DNA of 49,834 bases from Streptosporangiales bacterium (GTDB lineage: Bacteria > Actinomycetota > Actinomycetes > Streptosporangiales > Streptosporangiaceae). Position numbers and translations under genes: made by a program. Below the pieces are notes generated by a model. It worked only from the letters and a program-made list of their open reading frames with translations. It did not search any database and was not told the DNA's origin. The DNA is taken from contig WHSL01000015.1 in NCBI GenBank assembly GCA_009380095.1, forward strand, positions 1 to 49,834, read 5' to 3'. Below are positions 41,524-49,834 of this stretch, in pieces (the stretch's first letter is position 1; the number at the start of each line of letters is the position of its first letter).

Positions 41524-42813
41524 GTGGCTGTTGTCGTGCAGAAGTACGGTGGTTCCTCCGTCGCCGACGCCACCAGCATCAAGCGGGTGGCCCAGCGGAT
41601 CGTCGCGACGAAGAAAGCCGGGCACGACGTCGTCGTGGTCGTGTCCGCCATGGGTGACACGACGGATGAGCTCCTGGATCTCGCCGAACAGGTGAGCCCG
41701 CTGCCGCCGGGCCGGGAGCTCGACATGCTGCTCACCTCGGGTGAGCGGATCTCGATGGCGCTGCTCGCCATGGCGATCGCCAACCTCGGTCTGGAGTCCC
41801 GGTCCTTCACCGGCTCCCAGGCGGGTGTGATCACCAACTCCGCGCACGGCAACGCGCGGATCATCGACGTGACCCCGGGCCGGATCCAGTCCGCCATCGA
41901 CGAGGGAGCGATCCCCATCGTGGCCGGCTTCCAAGGGGTCTCTCAGGACAGCAAGGACATCACGACGCTGGGCCGCGGCGGCTCCGACACGACGGCCGTC
42001 GCGCTGGCCGCCGCGCTGACGGCGGACGTGTGCGAGATCTACACCGACGTGGACGGCGTCTTCACCGCCGACCCGCGGATCGTGCCCACCGCGCGCAACA
42101 TCCCCCGCATCTCGTACGAGGAGATGATGGAGATGGCCGCGAGCGGCGCGAAGATCCTGCACCTCCGCTGCGTCGAGTACGCCCGCAGGTACGGCGTGCC
42201 GATCCACGTGCGGTCCTCCTTCAGCGTGAAGGAGGGCACCTGGGTGGTCGGCAGCCTCGCCACAGCCGAGACCACGAACGAGGGTAACGAGATGGAACAG
42301 CCGATCATCTCCGGCGTCGCCCACGACCGGAGCGAGGCGAAGATCACTGTGGTGGGCGTCCCGGACAAGGTCGGCGAGGCCGCGGCGATCTTCACCGCGC
42401 TCGCCGACGCCGAGATCAACATCGACATGATCGTGCAGAACGTCTCCGCGGCCTCCACGGGGCGTACGGACATCTCGTTCACGCTGCCCGCCAACGACGG
42501 GCAGACCGCGATGAACACGCTCAACAAGCTGCAGGAGAAGCTGGGCTTCGACTCGCTCCGGTACAACGACCAGGTCGGCAAGGTGTCGCTGATCGGCGCC
42601 GGCATGCGCTCGCACCCGGGCGTCTCCGCCCGGTTCTTCGACGCGATCGCGGGCGCCGGGGTGAACATCGAGATGATCTCCACCTCGGAGATCCGGATCT
42701 CCGTGGTGGTCGGCATGGACCAGGTGGACGAGGCCGTGGCCGCCGCCCACCGCGCCTTCGACCTCGACTCCGACCAGGTCGAGGCCGTCGTCTACGGGGG
42801 GACCGGCCGATGA
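41524..42813 (+). CDS. lysC: Aspartokinase (alpha and beta subunits)
   Basis: The 429-residue enzyme phosphorylates aspartate, the first step to lysine, threonine, methionine and diaminopimelate. It has [11 protein letters not shown] (residues 4-14), [33 protein letters not shown], and two C-terminal ACT domains ([20 protein letters not shown] and [20 protein letters not shown]) for lysine/threonine feedback. GTG at 41524 has GGGAG upstream. An internal ATG at 42292 with GAGGG upstream would encode the separate 173-residue beta subunit, as in other actinobacteria. The 3' end overlaps asd. Confidence 0.95.
   Translation: MAVVVQKYGGSSVADATSIKRVAQRIVATKKAGHDVVVVVSAMGDTTDELLDLAEQVSPLPPGRELDMLLTSGERISMALLAMAIANLGLESRSFTGSQAGVITNSAHGNARIIDVTPGRIQSAIDEGAIPIVAGFQGVSQDSKDITTLGRGGSDTTAVALAAALTADVCEIYTDVDGVFTADPRIVPTARNIPRISYEEMMEMAASGAKILHLRCVEYARRYGVPIHVRSSFSVKEGTWVVGSLATAETTNEGNEMEQPIISGVAHDRSEAKITVVGVPDKVGEAAAIFTALADAEINIDMIVQNVSAASTGRTDISFTLPANDGQTAMNTLNKLQEKLGFDSLRYNDQVGKVSLIGAGMRSHPGVSARFFDAIAGAGVNIEMISTSEIRISVVVGMDQVDEAVAAAHRAFDLDSDQVEAVVYGGTGR
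42292..42813 (+). other. Internal start for the aspartokinase beta subunit
   Basis: ATG at 42292 ([20 protein letters not shown]) lies 9-10 bp after GAGGG in the same frame as the large subunit and just before the two ACT domains. Overlapping alpha/beta aspartokinase genes are known in Corynebacterium and Mycobacterium. Confidence 0.7.
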
Positions 42814-43871
42814 ACGACTCCCGCAGGCCCACCCTCGCCGTCGTCGGCGCCACCGGCGCGGTCGGCACCGTCATGCTCGACCTGCTGTCCACCCGTGAGG
42901 ACGTGTGGGGGGAGATCCGCCTCGTCGCCTCCGCCCGGTCGGCCGGGCGCCGGCTCACCGTGCGCGGCGAGGAGGTCGAGGTCCAGGCGCTCGCGCCGGA
43001 GGTCTTCGACGGCGTGGACGTCGCGATGTTCGACGTGCCCGACGCGATCTCCAAGGAGTGGGCGCCGATCGCCGCCGAGCGCGGCGCGGTCGCCGTGGAC
43101 AACTCCGGCGCCTTCCGGATGGACCCCGACGTGCCGCTGGTGGTGCCGGAGGTCAACGCCGACCAGGTACGGAACCGTCCGCGCGGCATCATCAGCAACC
43201 CCAACTGCACGACCCTGTCGATGATCGTCGCCATCGGCGCGCTGCACCGGGCGTACGGGCTGAGCGAGCTGGTGGTCGCCTCGTACCAGGCCGCCTCCGG
43301 CGCCGGGCAGGAGGGCATCGACACCCTCTACGCGCAGATCGCCAAGGTCGCAGGGGACACCTCGCTCGGCACCCGGGCGGGTGACGTACGGGCCGCGGCG
43401 GGTGAGCTGGGGCCGTTCCCGGCGCCGCTCGCGATGAACGTGGTGCCGTGGGCCGGGTCGCTGAAGGACGACGGCTGGTCGTCCGAGGAGCTGAAGGTCC
43501 GGAACGAGTCGCGCAAGATCCTCGGCCTGCCGGACCTGCGGGTCGCCGCGACCTGCGTACGGGTCCCGGTGATCACGACGCACGCGCTGGCGGTGCACGC
43601 GGTCTTCGACCGTGAGGTGGACGCCGACGCGGCCCGGGCGCTGCTGGCGTCGGCGCCGGGCGTGGTGGTGGCCGACGACCCGGCCGCCGGCGAGTTCCCC
43701 ACGCCGGCGGACGTGGTGGGCACCGACCCGACGTGGGTGGGGCGCATCCGGCGTTCCATCGACGAGCCGCGCGCGCTGGACATGTTCCTCTGCGGCGACA
43801 ACCTCCGTAAGGGGGCCGCGCTGAACACCGCCCAGATCGCGGAGGTCGTCGCGGCCGAGTTCACCGGCTGA
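42810..43871 (+). CDS. asd: Aspartate-semialdehyde dehydrogenase
   Basis: The 353-residue NADPH enzyme reduces aspartyl phosphate to the semialdehyde. It has [16 protein letters not shown] (NADP site), [31 protein letters not shown] with catalytic Cys133, [11 protein letters not shown] and [13 protein letters not shown] with the catalytic His. The start overlaps lysC by 4 bp (ATGA), giving the classical ask-asd operon that feeds lysine, threonine, methionine and cell-wall diaminopimelate. Confidence 0.97.
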   Translation: MNDSRRPTLAVVGATGAVGTVMLDLLSTREDVWGEIRLVASARSAGRRLTVRGEEVEVQALAPEVFDGVDVAMFDVPDAISKEWAPIAAERGAVAVDNSGAFRMDPDVPLVVPEVNADQVRNRPRGIISNPNCTTLSMIVAIGALHRAYGLSELVVASYQAASGAGQEGIDTLYAQIAKVAGDTSLGTRAGDVRAAAGELGPFPAPLAMNVVPWAGSLKDDGWSSEELKVRNESRKILGLPDLRVAATCVRVPVITTHALAVHAVFDREVDADAARALLASAPGVVVADDPAAGEFPTPADVVGTDPTWVGRIRRSIDEPRALDMFLCGDNLRKGAALNTAQIAEVVAAEFTG

Positions 43872-43918
43872 GGCCACGGGCCGAGCACCGGCCGAGCTCA
43901 CCGCCGAGACCGCGACCG

Positions 43919-43953
43919 GAAGGGGCCGCCCCGCCGAGGGGCGACCCCTTCCG
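43919..43953 (+). terminator. Terminator hairpin after lysC-asd
   Basis: GGAAGGGGcCGCCCC pairs with GGGGCGaCCCCTTCC around a 5-nt loop, with one C/A mismatch. It lies 47 bp beyond the asd stop. Confidence 0.75.
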
Positions 43954-44000
43954 CGTACGCCGCGGGCACGCTCACCCGCTGAGCGCCTGGCCGGTGCCGC

Positions 44001-44792
44001 TCATCCGGCGAGCGCCAGCTTGAGCAGCGCGGGCCGCCGCGGGCCGGTCACCTCGATCGGGTAGACGACCCGGGTGCTGTCCGCGGGCAGCACAATGTCC
44101 GCGACCTCCACGGTGCGGCGGCCGGCCAGGAACGTCCGCTCGATGAACAGCACGTACCGCCCCGGGCGCAGCCGGAGCCGCTCGGCCTCCACCGGCAGCG
44201 CCGGCCGCACGGTCACCTCCTCGTTCGCACGGTCGACGCGGATGCCGATCGAGCGCATCCGCGCCACCACGCCGAGCCCCTCGTACGGCCCCTGCTCCGG
44301 GAACATGATCTGCGTCCCCCAGGTCAGCGCGAGCGGCTCCCACGAGGTGGTCAGCATGACCGGCCGCGCGTCGTCGACGAAGACGTACCGGCTGCACATC
44401 ACCCGGTCGCCGGCGTCGATGCCCAGCCGCCCCGCCACCACCGGGGTGGCCAGCGTCGCCTCGGCGTCGCAGCCCCAGGTGCGCGCGGCGTCGCGCGGGA
44501 ACTCCCCGCAGAAGACCTGCACGTGCTCATGCGGCTGGTGCCGCGCGCCACGGCACACCCGGCGCCGCTCCGGCGGCCGGGCCACGAACGTGCCCGCGCC
44601 CGGCCGGCTCGTCACCAGGCCCTCGGCGAGCAGAATGTCCACGGCATGCCGCGCGACCTGTTCGCTCACCCCGAAGTCGGCGGTGATCTGGGCGCGCGAG
44701 GGCAGCCGCGTCCCCGGCGGAAGCGTGCCGTTCAGGATCCGCGTACGGATCGCGTCGGCCACCCGCCGGTAGAGCGGCCCCGCTCCACTCAT
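44001..44792 (-). CDS. GntR/HutC-family transcriptional regulator
   Basis: The 263-residue protein has the GntR winged helix (VADAIRTRILNGTLPPGTRL, PSRAQITADFGVSEQVARHA, EGLVTSRPGAGTFVA) and a C-terminal UTRA ligand-binding domain (DRVMCSRYVFVDDARPVMLT, FIERTFLAGRRTVEVAD). ATG at 44792 has GGAGGG. Ligand and targets are unknown; no metabolic operon adjoins it. Its C-terminal Arg/Gly-rich region is normal for the family. Confidence 0.9.
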   Translation of the reverse strand: MSGAGPLYRRVADAIRTRILNGTLPPGTRLPSRAQITADFGVSEQVARHAVDILLAEGLVTSRPGAGTFVARPPERRRVCRGARHQPHEHVQVFCGEFPRDAARTWGCDAEATLATPVVAGRLGIDAGDRVMCSRYVFVDDARPVMLTTSWEPLALTWGTQIMFPEQGPYEGLGVVARMRSIGIRVDRANEEVTVRPALPVEAERLRLRPGRYVLFIERTFLAGRRTVEVADIVLPADSTRVVYPIEVTGPRRPALLKLALAG

Positions 44793-44949
44793 CGTGACCC
44801 TCCCCATCGGACCGTCGCGCGCCCTGCTCCGGCTGCGGTGGCGCGCATCTGCGCGAGGAGCCTTCAGTCGGACGGCTCACCCCGGCGCCGGGTTGAACCG
44901 ATCGTGACCTTCGGTCGGGCGTGTCGGCCGCGATGGCGGGCCGCGCCGG
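44793..44949. promoter_or_regulatory. Upstream region of the GntR regulator
   Basis: The 157-bp stretch between the GntR start and the S9 peptidase stop holds the GntR promoter and shows no gene. GTTGAACCGATCGTGACC near 44893 includes a partly palindromic GATC core; no clear GntR operator (TGGTATAGACCA type) was found. Confidence 0.3.
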
Positions 44950-46719
44950 TCAGGAGGGCGGGTCAGGCAGGTGCCGCAACGCGAAGTCGATCTCCGCCCC
45001 CAGTTGCTTGATGCGTTCCTCGATCACGAGCGAGCCGTGGCCCGCGTCGTACCGATACACCTCGTGCGGCTTGCCGAGCTCGGCCAGGCGGGCCAGGTAG
45101 TTGTCGATCTGCCGGATCGGGCAGCGCGGGTCGTTCTCCCCGGCGAGCACGAAGACCGGCGCGCGGACCTGATCCACGTACGTGATCGGGGAGGAGCGGT
45201 GGTAGGCCTCGGGAACCTGCTCGGGCGAGCCGCCGAACAGCGACCGGTCGAAGGCCTGCAGCGGCTCCATCTCGTCCTCGTACGCCGCAACGTAGTCGGC
45301 CACCGGGACGGCGGCCACGCCGGCCGCCCAGTCATCGGGGTAGAGGCCGATGCCGAGCAGGGTGAGGAAGCCGCCCCAGGAGCCACCGTTCAGCACCAGG
45401 CGCTCGGGGTCGGCGAGCCCCTCGGCGATCGCCCAGTCGCGCACCGCCTTGACGTCCTCCAGCTCGGTGATGCCGACGCGGCCCTCGAGCGCGTCGCGCC
45501 ACGCGCTGCCGTAGCCGGTGGAGCCGCGGTAGTTGACCTGCACCACGGCGAAGCCGTGATCCACCCAGGCCGCCACGTCGGGGCGGAACATATCGACATC
45601 TTGCGCGGTGGGGCCGCCGTGCACGATGAAGATCGCAGGGTACGGCCCCGGGCCGGTCGCCGGGCGGGAGATCAGGGCGTGCACGGTACCGCCCGGCCCC
45701 GGCACCCGAGCGTCCTCCACCCGCACCGAGGCGGGCGCGGCCGGGCCGGGGGCGGTCAGCACGACCGCACCCCGCGAGTCGCGCACGACGGGCGGCTCGG
45801 CGGCCGACGACCAGCTGAACTCGACCGCCCCGTCCGGCCGGGCGCCCGCCGCCGCGATGACGCCGGGCGGGGTCTCGATGCGGGTCAGCGCGTCAGTGGT
45901 CAGGTCGAACCGGTACAGCTCGGTCCGCGCGTCGTGCTCGTGCGTGATCAGCAGGGCGGAGCCGTCGGGATACCAGTCGGCGGCGATCTCGCCGGGCAGG
46001 CCGAGGTCGAGCTCGCGCTCCACACCGCCCACCGGATCCCAGAGCAGGGGCTCGGGGCGGCCGCGCCGCTCGTGCAGCACCAGCAGTCGCTGGTCCCCGT
46101 CGACCGGGGCGAAGTCGATGCCGTCGAGGCCCTTACCGGGACCGTCCCACAGGTCGGCGACGACGGAGCCGTCCGTGCGGAGCACGCGCAGTGCCATGTG
46201 CCGGCTGTCGCCGTGCTCGCTGTGGCCGATCGCGACGAGCGACTCGTCGCGGGAGAGGCCGGCCACGTGACCGTCCTCCCGGTGCTTGTAGATCGTGCGC
46301 GGCGGGGCGCCGCCGTCCACGATGTGGATCTCCACGCCCTCCTCGGTGGCGCGGCCGATCACGGCCGACTTCGTGCCGAGCGCGAGCCCGGACGGGTAGC
46401 TCGGTGCCAGCCCGGGAACGGCCGGCTCGTCGGGGCCGCCGCCGAACGGCTGGCGCATCCAGACGCCGTACTCGTTGCCCGCCTCGTCGGCGAACCACCA
46501 GATCCACTCGCCGGTGGGGTCGACCAGGCCGATCCAGGTGCCCTCGTCGCGCGCGGTGGCCCGGCGTTGCTCGCCGGTGTCACGATCCCACGCGTAGATC
46601 TCCCAGCTCCCGGATGCGTTGCCGCGGAAGACGCAGCGCTGCGGGGCCTCGCGCGCCCAGCCGGGCAGGCTGACCCGAGCCGCGCGGAACCGTGCCTTCC
46701 AGACCTCGTGATCGACCAT
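44950..46719 (-). CDS. Prolyl oligopeptidase (S9) family peptidase
   Basis: The 589-residue protein has an N-terminal beta-propeller-like region (repeated GEWIWWFADEAGNEYGVW, GHSEHGDSRHMALRVL-type blades) and a C-terminal alpha/beta hydrolase domain. The catalytic triad is GGSWGG (Ser), ENDPRCP (Asp) and DAGHGS (His). VQVNYRGSTGYGSAWRDALE is the S9 oxyanion block. It has no signal peptide, so it is cytoplasmic and probably trims or hydrolyses short peptides. Upstream gene 46774-47355 is on the same strand with a 54-bp gap. Confidence 0.93.
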   Translation of the reverse strand: MVDHEVWKARFRAARVSLPGWAREAPQRCVFRGNASGSWEIYAWDRDTGEQRRATARDEGTWIGLVDPTGEWIWWFADEAGNEYGVWMRQPFGGGPDEPAVPGLAPSYPSGLALGTKSAVIGRATEEGVEIHIVDGGAPPRTIYKHREDGHVAGLSRDESLVAIGHSEHGDSRHMALRVLRTDGSVVADLWDGPGKGLDGIDFAPVDGDQRLLVLHERRGRPEPLLWDPVGGVERELDLGLPGEIAADWYPDGSALLITHEHDARTELYRFDLTTDALTRIETPPGVIAAAGARPDGAVEFSWSSAAEPPVVRDSRGAVVLTAPGPAAPASVRVEDARVPGPGGTVHALISRPATGPGPYPAIFIVHGGPTAQDVDMFRPDVAAWVDHGFAVVQVNYRGSTGYGSAWRDALEGRVGITELEDVKAVRDWAIAEGLADPERLVLNGGSWGGFLTLLGIGLYPDDWAAGVAAVPVADYVAAYEDEMEPLQAFDRSLFGGSPEQVPEAYHRSSPITYVDQVRAPVFVLAGENDPRCPIRQIDNYLARLAELGKPHEVYRYDAGHGSLVIEERIKQLGAEIDFALRHLPDPPS

Positions 46720-46773
46720 GCGGCCCAGTAAACCAGGAGGGTCGGACGCCGGGAGGCGGGCGAAGTGCCCCGG

Positions 46774-47355
46774 TCATCCGCCGCCGGGCGCGGATGCCGG
46801 TTCCGTGGCGGTCACCCGTCCGCGCGAGACCGCGTACACCGCCTCGGCGACGACGATCGGCGCCACGCCGAGGTCCGCGAACCGCACCCGCAGCGAGCAG
46901 ACGGCGCCGCCGGTGGCGAGCGGGCCGCCCCAGCCGTCCACGTCCACGCGCAGCGCGTACGAGCCCGGCCGCCCCTCGATCAGCACCCGCCGTACGGCGG
47001 ACCACGGCGCGGGGAAGACGCCCGCCGTGCAGGCGTACGTGACCCCGCCGGGGGCGAGGGTGAGGCTGAGCCCGCGCAGCGCCCGGTCCGTCCGCAGCCG
47101 GGCGGCGCGCCGCCGGGCGTCCCACAGCGCGACGACCGCGCCGGCGACCGCGACGACCGCGAGCAGCACGAACGGCCAGGAGGAGTTCAGGAACGAGGCG
47201 AGCACGAGGGCGGTGGCGGCGGCGAGCAGGGCGGGCGGGAGGAGCAGTTCGCCCACGAAGATCGCGGTGCCGAGGCGTAGCGATCGGCGCTCCGCCTCCG
47301 CGGATCGTTCGAGCACCAGGCTCTCGTCGTCGTTCGGCGCGGCCGGCGCGACCAC
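46774..47355 (-). CDS. Membrane protein with C-terminal PH-like domain
   Basis: The 193-residue protein has two adjacent transmembrane helices (AIFVGELLLPPALLAAATAL, VLASFLNSSWPFVLLAVVAV) followed by a domain with strands LRGLSLTLAPGGVTYACTAG, FPAPWSAVRRVLIEG and SYALRVDVDGW, resembling the bPH/PH-like membrane proteins of actinobacteria. GTG at 47355 follows GGGAGG. The function is unknown. Confidence 0.75.
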   Translation of the reverse strand: MVAPAAPNDDESLVLERSAEAERRSLRLGTAIFVGELLLPPALLAAATALVLASFLNSSWPFVLLAVVAVAGAVVALWDARRRAARLRTDRALRGLSLTLAPGGVTYACTAGVFPAPWSAVRRVLIEGRPGSYALRVDVDGWGGPLATGGAVCSLRVRFADLGVAPIVVAEAVYAVSRGRVTATEPASAPGGG

Positions 47356-47475
47356 GGAGGACCTCCCTTCGGGCGCGATCGCAGGGTTTGGTGATCAAGC
47401 GACATTCAGCATATTTGACGCATATGGGACGCAGAAGGTCAGGGTTGTCGGCCTCGACGATGGCGGCGCGGCGTG

Positions 47476-47847
47476 TCAGAGGTCGGGCAGCGGGTCCGGG
47501 GGCAGCAGATCCTCCGGCCGGATCTCCGCGTCCGCCGCGCGGATCACCGCGACGTACTCCTCCGACGTCTCCACGTGCAGGCCGCCGATGGTGATCATCG
47601 GGCCGAGGGAGAAGTCCACTGGGCCGAGCTCGATCGCCCGTGGGTAGCGGCCCCACACCGCGTCCGGGCGGAACCGGCTCAGCAACGTACAGGTGAGGAC
47701 CGTGACCGCGTGGTCGGTCACCATGACCAGCACGTTGAACACGCCGCCGCCCATGATCGAGGCGGTGCCGGGGAACAGGTAGCGGATCGACTCGTCCGGC
47801 CGGACGAACCTCCGGCAGCTCTCCCAGACATCCCGGGGCAACGGCAT
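47476..47847 (-). CDS. Small PH-like domain protein
   Basis: The 123-residue protein starts MPLPRDVWESCRRFVRPDES and contains IRYLFPGTASIMGGGVFNVL, VMVTDHAVTVLTC, and RYPRAIELGPVDFSLGPMI, which fits a bPH (PH-like) fold seen in actinobacterial proteins that carry the motif DE.I...FP. No catalytic motif was seen. The 120-bp gap to the next gene is AT-richer (for example TTCAGCATATTTGACGCATA) and may hold a promoter. Confidence 0.7.
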   Translation of the reverse strand: MPLPRDVWESCRRFVRPDESIRYLFPGTASIMGGGVFNVLVMVTDHAVTVLTCTLLSRFRPDAVWGRYPRAIELGPVDFSLGPMITIGGLHVETSEEYVAVIRAADAEIRPEDLLPPDPLPDL

Positions 47848-47912
47848 GAGAACGCCCTCCTCGCGGCGCGATTCCCTCTTTCAGGTTCCCGCAAAACGGC
47901 CGCGCTGTGCAG

Positions 47913-48383
47913 TCAGGAGCGGGTGAGGAGATGGGCGTTGACGGCCCGTACGTCCGGCGCCAGCGCGGGCACCTCGATGACCGTACGGCCCGCGGCGCGC
48001 AGGTCCTCCGCGCCCGTGCAGTCCACGAAAAGCGCCGGCTCCCGCCACGCGAACACCACCCGGGGGATCGGCGTATCAAGAATCAGGCGCGTGCACGAGC
48101 GCGGCCGGGACGCACGGGTGCTGCACGGTTCGAGCGAGCTGTACAGCGTCGCGGTGGCGAGTCGCGGGTCGCCCGCCTCCAGCCGCGCCAGGGCGACCTC
48201 CTCCGCGTGGTCGTGCGGATCCGTCTCCCTCGAGTAGCCCCGCGCCAGCTCCACCCCGTCCGCGCCGACCACGAGCGCACCCACCGAGAAGGCGGTATCG
48301 GAGCGTGGGCACAGTTTCGACAGGTCGATCGCCTGGCGCAGGTGCCGCAGATCCGCGCTCGATGGCTGGTCCGGATCGGTCAT
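47913..48383 (-). CDS. Cytidine/deoxycytidylate deaminase-fold protein (RibD-N-like)
   Basis: The 156-residue zinc hydrolase shows HAEEVAL (His, catalytic Glu) and LEPCSTRASRPRSC (two zinc Cys), as in RibD N-terminal and dCMP deaminases. Its start overlaps the stop of the reductase gene (ATGA), so the two act as a split version of the usual bifunctional RibD. No other riboflavin genes lie nearby, so the substrate may be a different pyrimidine or pterin. Confidence 0.85.
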   Translation of the reverse strand: MTDPDQPSSADLRHLRQAIDLSKLCPRSDTAFSVGALVVGADGVELARGYSRETDPHDHAEEVALARLEAGDPRLATATLYSSLEPCSTRASRPRSCTRLILDTPIPRVVFAWREPALFVDCTGAEDLRAAGRTVIEVPALAPDVRAVNAHLLTRS

Positions 48384-49066
48384 CCGTCGTCCTCCGGGGT
48401 TCGGTACGTCAGCAGCACCAGGTGGCCGAGGCGCGTCACGCCGGTGAGACGCAGCGGACGGTCGGGGCCGTACGGAAAGTCGCCCGGGTAAACGAATCTC
48501 GGCGCCTCCGACTCCCCCACCAGGAACGGTGCGATCACCAGGCGCAGCTCGTCCACCAGCCCGGCGGTGAGGAAGGCGGTGTGGGTGTGCCCGCCGCCCT
48601 CCACCATGAGCCGTCGTACGCCGCGCCCGTGCAGGTCGGCGAGCATCGTGGGCAGATCGATCCGCGTGCCGAGACCCACCACGGTGGCCGCGTCGCCCAG
48701 GCGGGCGCGCAGGTCCGGGGCGGTCGCGTCGGTGGTGTAGACGAGCTTCTCGCCGTGGCCGAGGGTGAAGAATCGGCGGTCCGGATCCAGGTCGCCGGCG
48801 GCGGTGAGCACGACCTTGACGGGGTGTTCGGGCAGGCCGCGGGCCGTCCGCTCGCGGCGCCGGGTCTCGTCCCTGACCAGCAGGCGCGGGTCGTCCCGCC
48901 GTACGGTGCCCGCGCCGACGAGGATGGCGTCGCTGCCCGCCCGTACCTCGTCGACCCGGTCGAAGTCGGCCTCATCGGAGAGCAGCAGCCGCTCCTCGCC
49001 GGTGTCGTCGATATGCCCGTCCAGCGAGAGCGCGCAGCTCAACAGCACGTACGGACGGTTCTCCAC
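48380..49066 (-). CDS. RibD C-terminal-like pyrimidine reductase
   Basis: The 228-residue protein is a DHFR-fold reductase with RPYVLLSCALSLDGHIDDTG, DAILVGAGTVRRDDPRLLVR, VRRLMVEGGGHTHTAFL and VDELRLVIAPFLVGE, the RibD-C signature including the NADPH-binding GAGT and EGGG blocks. GTG at 49066 has only a weak GGGG as SD. It lies upstream of and overlaps the deaminase gene. Confidence 0.88.
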   Translation of the reverse strand: MENRPYVLLSCALSLDGHIDDTGEERLLLSDEADFDRVDEVRAGSDAILVGAGTVRRDDPRLLVRDETRRRERTARGLPEHPVKVVLTAAGDLDPDRRFFTLGHGEKLVYTTDATAPDLRARLGDAATVVGLGTRIDLPTMLADLHGRGVRRLMVEGGGHTHTAFLTAGLVDELRLVIAPFLVGESEAPRFVYPGDFPYGPDRPLRLTGVTRLGHLVLLTYRTPEDDG

Positions 49067-49137
49067 GGCCCCGAACCTACCGTGCCCGGCCGGACGTAAC
49101 CTCTTCGTCAGATCTCCCCGGGCCGAACACCGGTTGA

Positions 49138-49689
49138 ATGCCGACCATGGGCACGAAAAAGGTCGTGATCTCCGTGGCCGCCGCCGTGGTCGTGGTCGGC
49201 GGGGCGGCCGGGCTATACCTGTTCCAGCCATGGCAGCTGTTCGTGAACGAGACCGTCCAGGAGGGTGTGCCGGGCGCGGCCGCCTCCCCCAGCCCCAGCG
49301 GGTCCTCGCCGGACTCCGAGACCCCGGCCGCGGGGCCCGTCGAGCTCGCCGGCGGGAAGCTGATCACCCACGAACACGACACCACCGGATCCGTACGGAT
49401 CCTCAGGCTCGCCGACGGCTCCCGCGTACTCCGCCTCGAGAACCTCGCCACCAGCAGCGGCCCCGACCTGCATGTCTGGGTCACCGACGCCGAGGTCAAG
49501 CCCGGCCGGGCCGGCTGGCACGTCTTCGACGACGGCCGCCACGTCACCCTCGGCTCTCTCAAGGGCAACCGCGGCGACCAGAACTACCGCCTCCCCGCCG
49601 ACCTCGACCTGGGCGACTACCGCTCCGTCACCATCTGGTGCGACCGCTTCAACGTCTCCTTCGGCGCGGCCACCCTCAGCCGCGCCTGA
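49138..49689 (+). CDS. DM13 domain membrane-anchored protein
   Basis: The 183-residue protein has an N-terminal anchor or signal (VVISVAAAVVVVGGAAGLYL), a Pro/Ser-rich linker and a DM13 domain (residues about 75-182) with GSVRILRLADGSRVLRLENL, ATSSGPDLHVWVTDAE, LGDYRSVTIWCDRFNVSFG. The conserved Cys in WCDRF is the proposed redox/cytochrome-type site of this family. ATG at 49138 or 49147 could be the start. It probably faces the outside of the membrane. Confidence 0.88.
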   Translation: MPTMGTKKVVISVAAAVVVVGGAAGLYLFQPWQLFVNETVQEGVPGAAASPSPSGSSPDSETPAAGPVELAGGKLITHEHDTTGSVRILRLADGSRVLRLENLATSSGPDLHVWVTDAEVKPGRAGWHVFDDGRHVTLGSLKGNRGDQNYRLPADLDLGDYRSVTIWCDRFNVSFGAATLSRA

Positions 49690-49759
49690 GCCCGACCCGT
49701 ACGGGCCGCATTCAAGTTGCCAGAGCAGGCGCGCGGTCCGGTAGACTTCACACGCACTT

Positions 49760-49833
49760 CGGGGTGTAGCGCAGCTTGGCAGCGCGCTTCGTTCGGGACG
49801 AAGAGGTCGTGGGTTCAAATCCCGCCACCCCGA
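49760..49833 (+). tRNA. tRNA-Pro(CGG)
   Basis: The 74-nt gene begins CGGGGTGTAGCGCAGCTTGG and ends CACCCCG with discriminator A (49833). The anticodon arm CTTCG-TTCGGGA-CGAAG gives anticodon CGG (codon CCG). The T-loop GGTTCAAATCC is standard. The window ends one base later, so a 3' CCA cannot be judged. TTGCCA (49717-49722) and TAGACT (49742-49747) form a plausible promoter with a slightly long 19-bp spacer. Confidence 0.96.
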
Positions 49834-49834
49834 C

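Overview
The window is high-GC (roughly 70%) actinobacterial chromosome. It has a WhiB-family regulator, a CpaE/Ssd-type tad pilus locus, a MarP-type membrane protease, fused-frame ask-asd genes and many GTG/TTG starts with GGAGG-type ribosome binding sites. From memory, the order of much of 1.8-29.6 kb parallels M. tuberculosis Rv3654c-Rv3683 (tad, acs, holin, ephE, marP, Nudix, nth, crp, MBL, ridA, two anion ATPases, whiB4, ponA2, phosphoesterase). The dnaX-ybaB-recR-ask-asd block resembles Rv3721c-Rv3708c. A Streptosporangiales-like organism is my best guess, but this is inference; no rRNA or plasmid/phage hallmark is present and the region looks like core chromosome.

Layout. 0.0-7.6 kb: end of a Gly/Pro-rich protein, a repeat-filled gap, a secreted FN3 protein, then a minus-strand tad/Flp pilus operon (ssd, tadA, tadB, tadC, DUF4244 pilin, tadE, TadE-like). 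7.6-8.8 kb: a 1.2-kb gene-free stretch with strong hairpins and a 12-bp tandem repeat. 8.8-18.2 kb: a degenerate Fic-like protein, acetyl-CoA synthetase, NhaA antiporter, a holin-like membrane protein, an alpha/beta hydrolase, DUF309, MarP, CoA pyrophosphatase and endonuclease III. 18.4-29.6 kb: Crp, metallo-beta-lactamase fold, Nudix, RidA, DUF4177, slipin, two ArsA-like ATPases behind a good Crp-like operator, WhiB, a PASTA-containing bifunctional PBP, YqeY and a metallophosphoesterase. 29.7-36.6 kb: two tRNA-Ser genes, the SRP RNA, a siderophore-type lipoprotein, and a minus-strand cluster in which an unannotated 28-codon basic peptide gene is translationally coupled to a SagB-type dehydrogenase; then an Fe-S-type HTH regulator, and an ECF41 sigma factor next to a DoxX-like gene with a candidate ECF41 promoter. 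36.7-43.9 kb: dnaX with a very long repetitive linker, ybaB, recR, DUF5063, aspartokinase and aspartate-semialdehyde dehydrogenase. 44.0-49.8 kb: GntR regulator, S9 peptidase, two small PH-like/membrane proteins, a split RibD-like deaminase/reductase pair, a DM13 protein and tRNA-Pro.

The most noteworthy signals are the sORF-SagB-membrane protein cluster (possible minimal RiPP locus), a G-rich double-hairpin repeat in three copies whose 5' flanks show G-depleted codon use, a one-mismatch parS site, a Crp-like operator, an ECF41-type promoter, and pseudo-enzyme signatures in the Fic-like and alpha/beta hydrolase genes.
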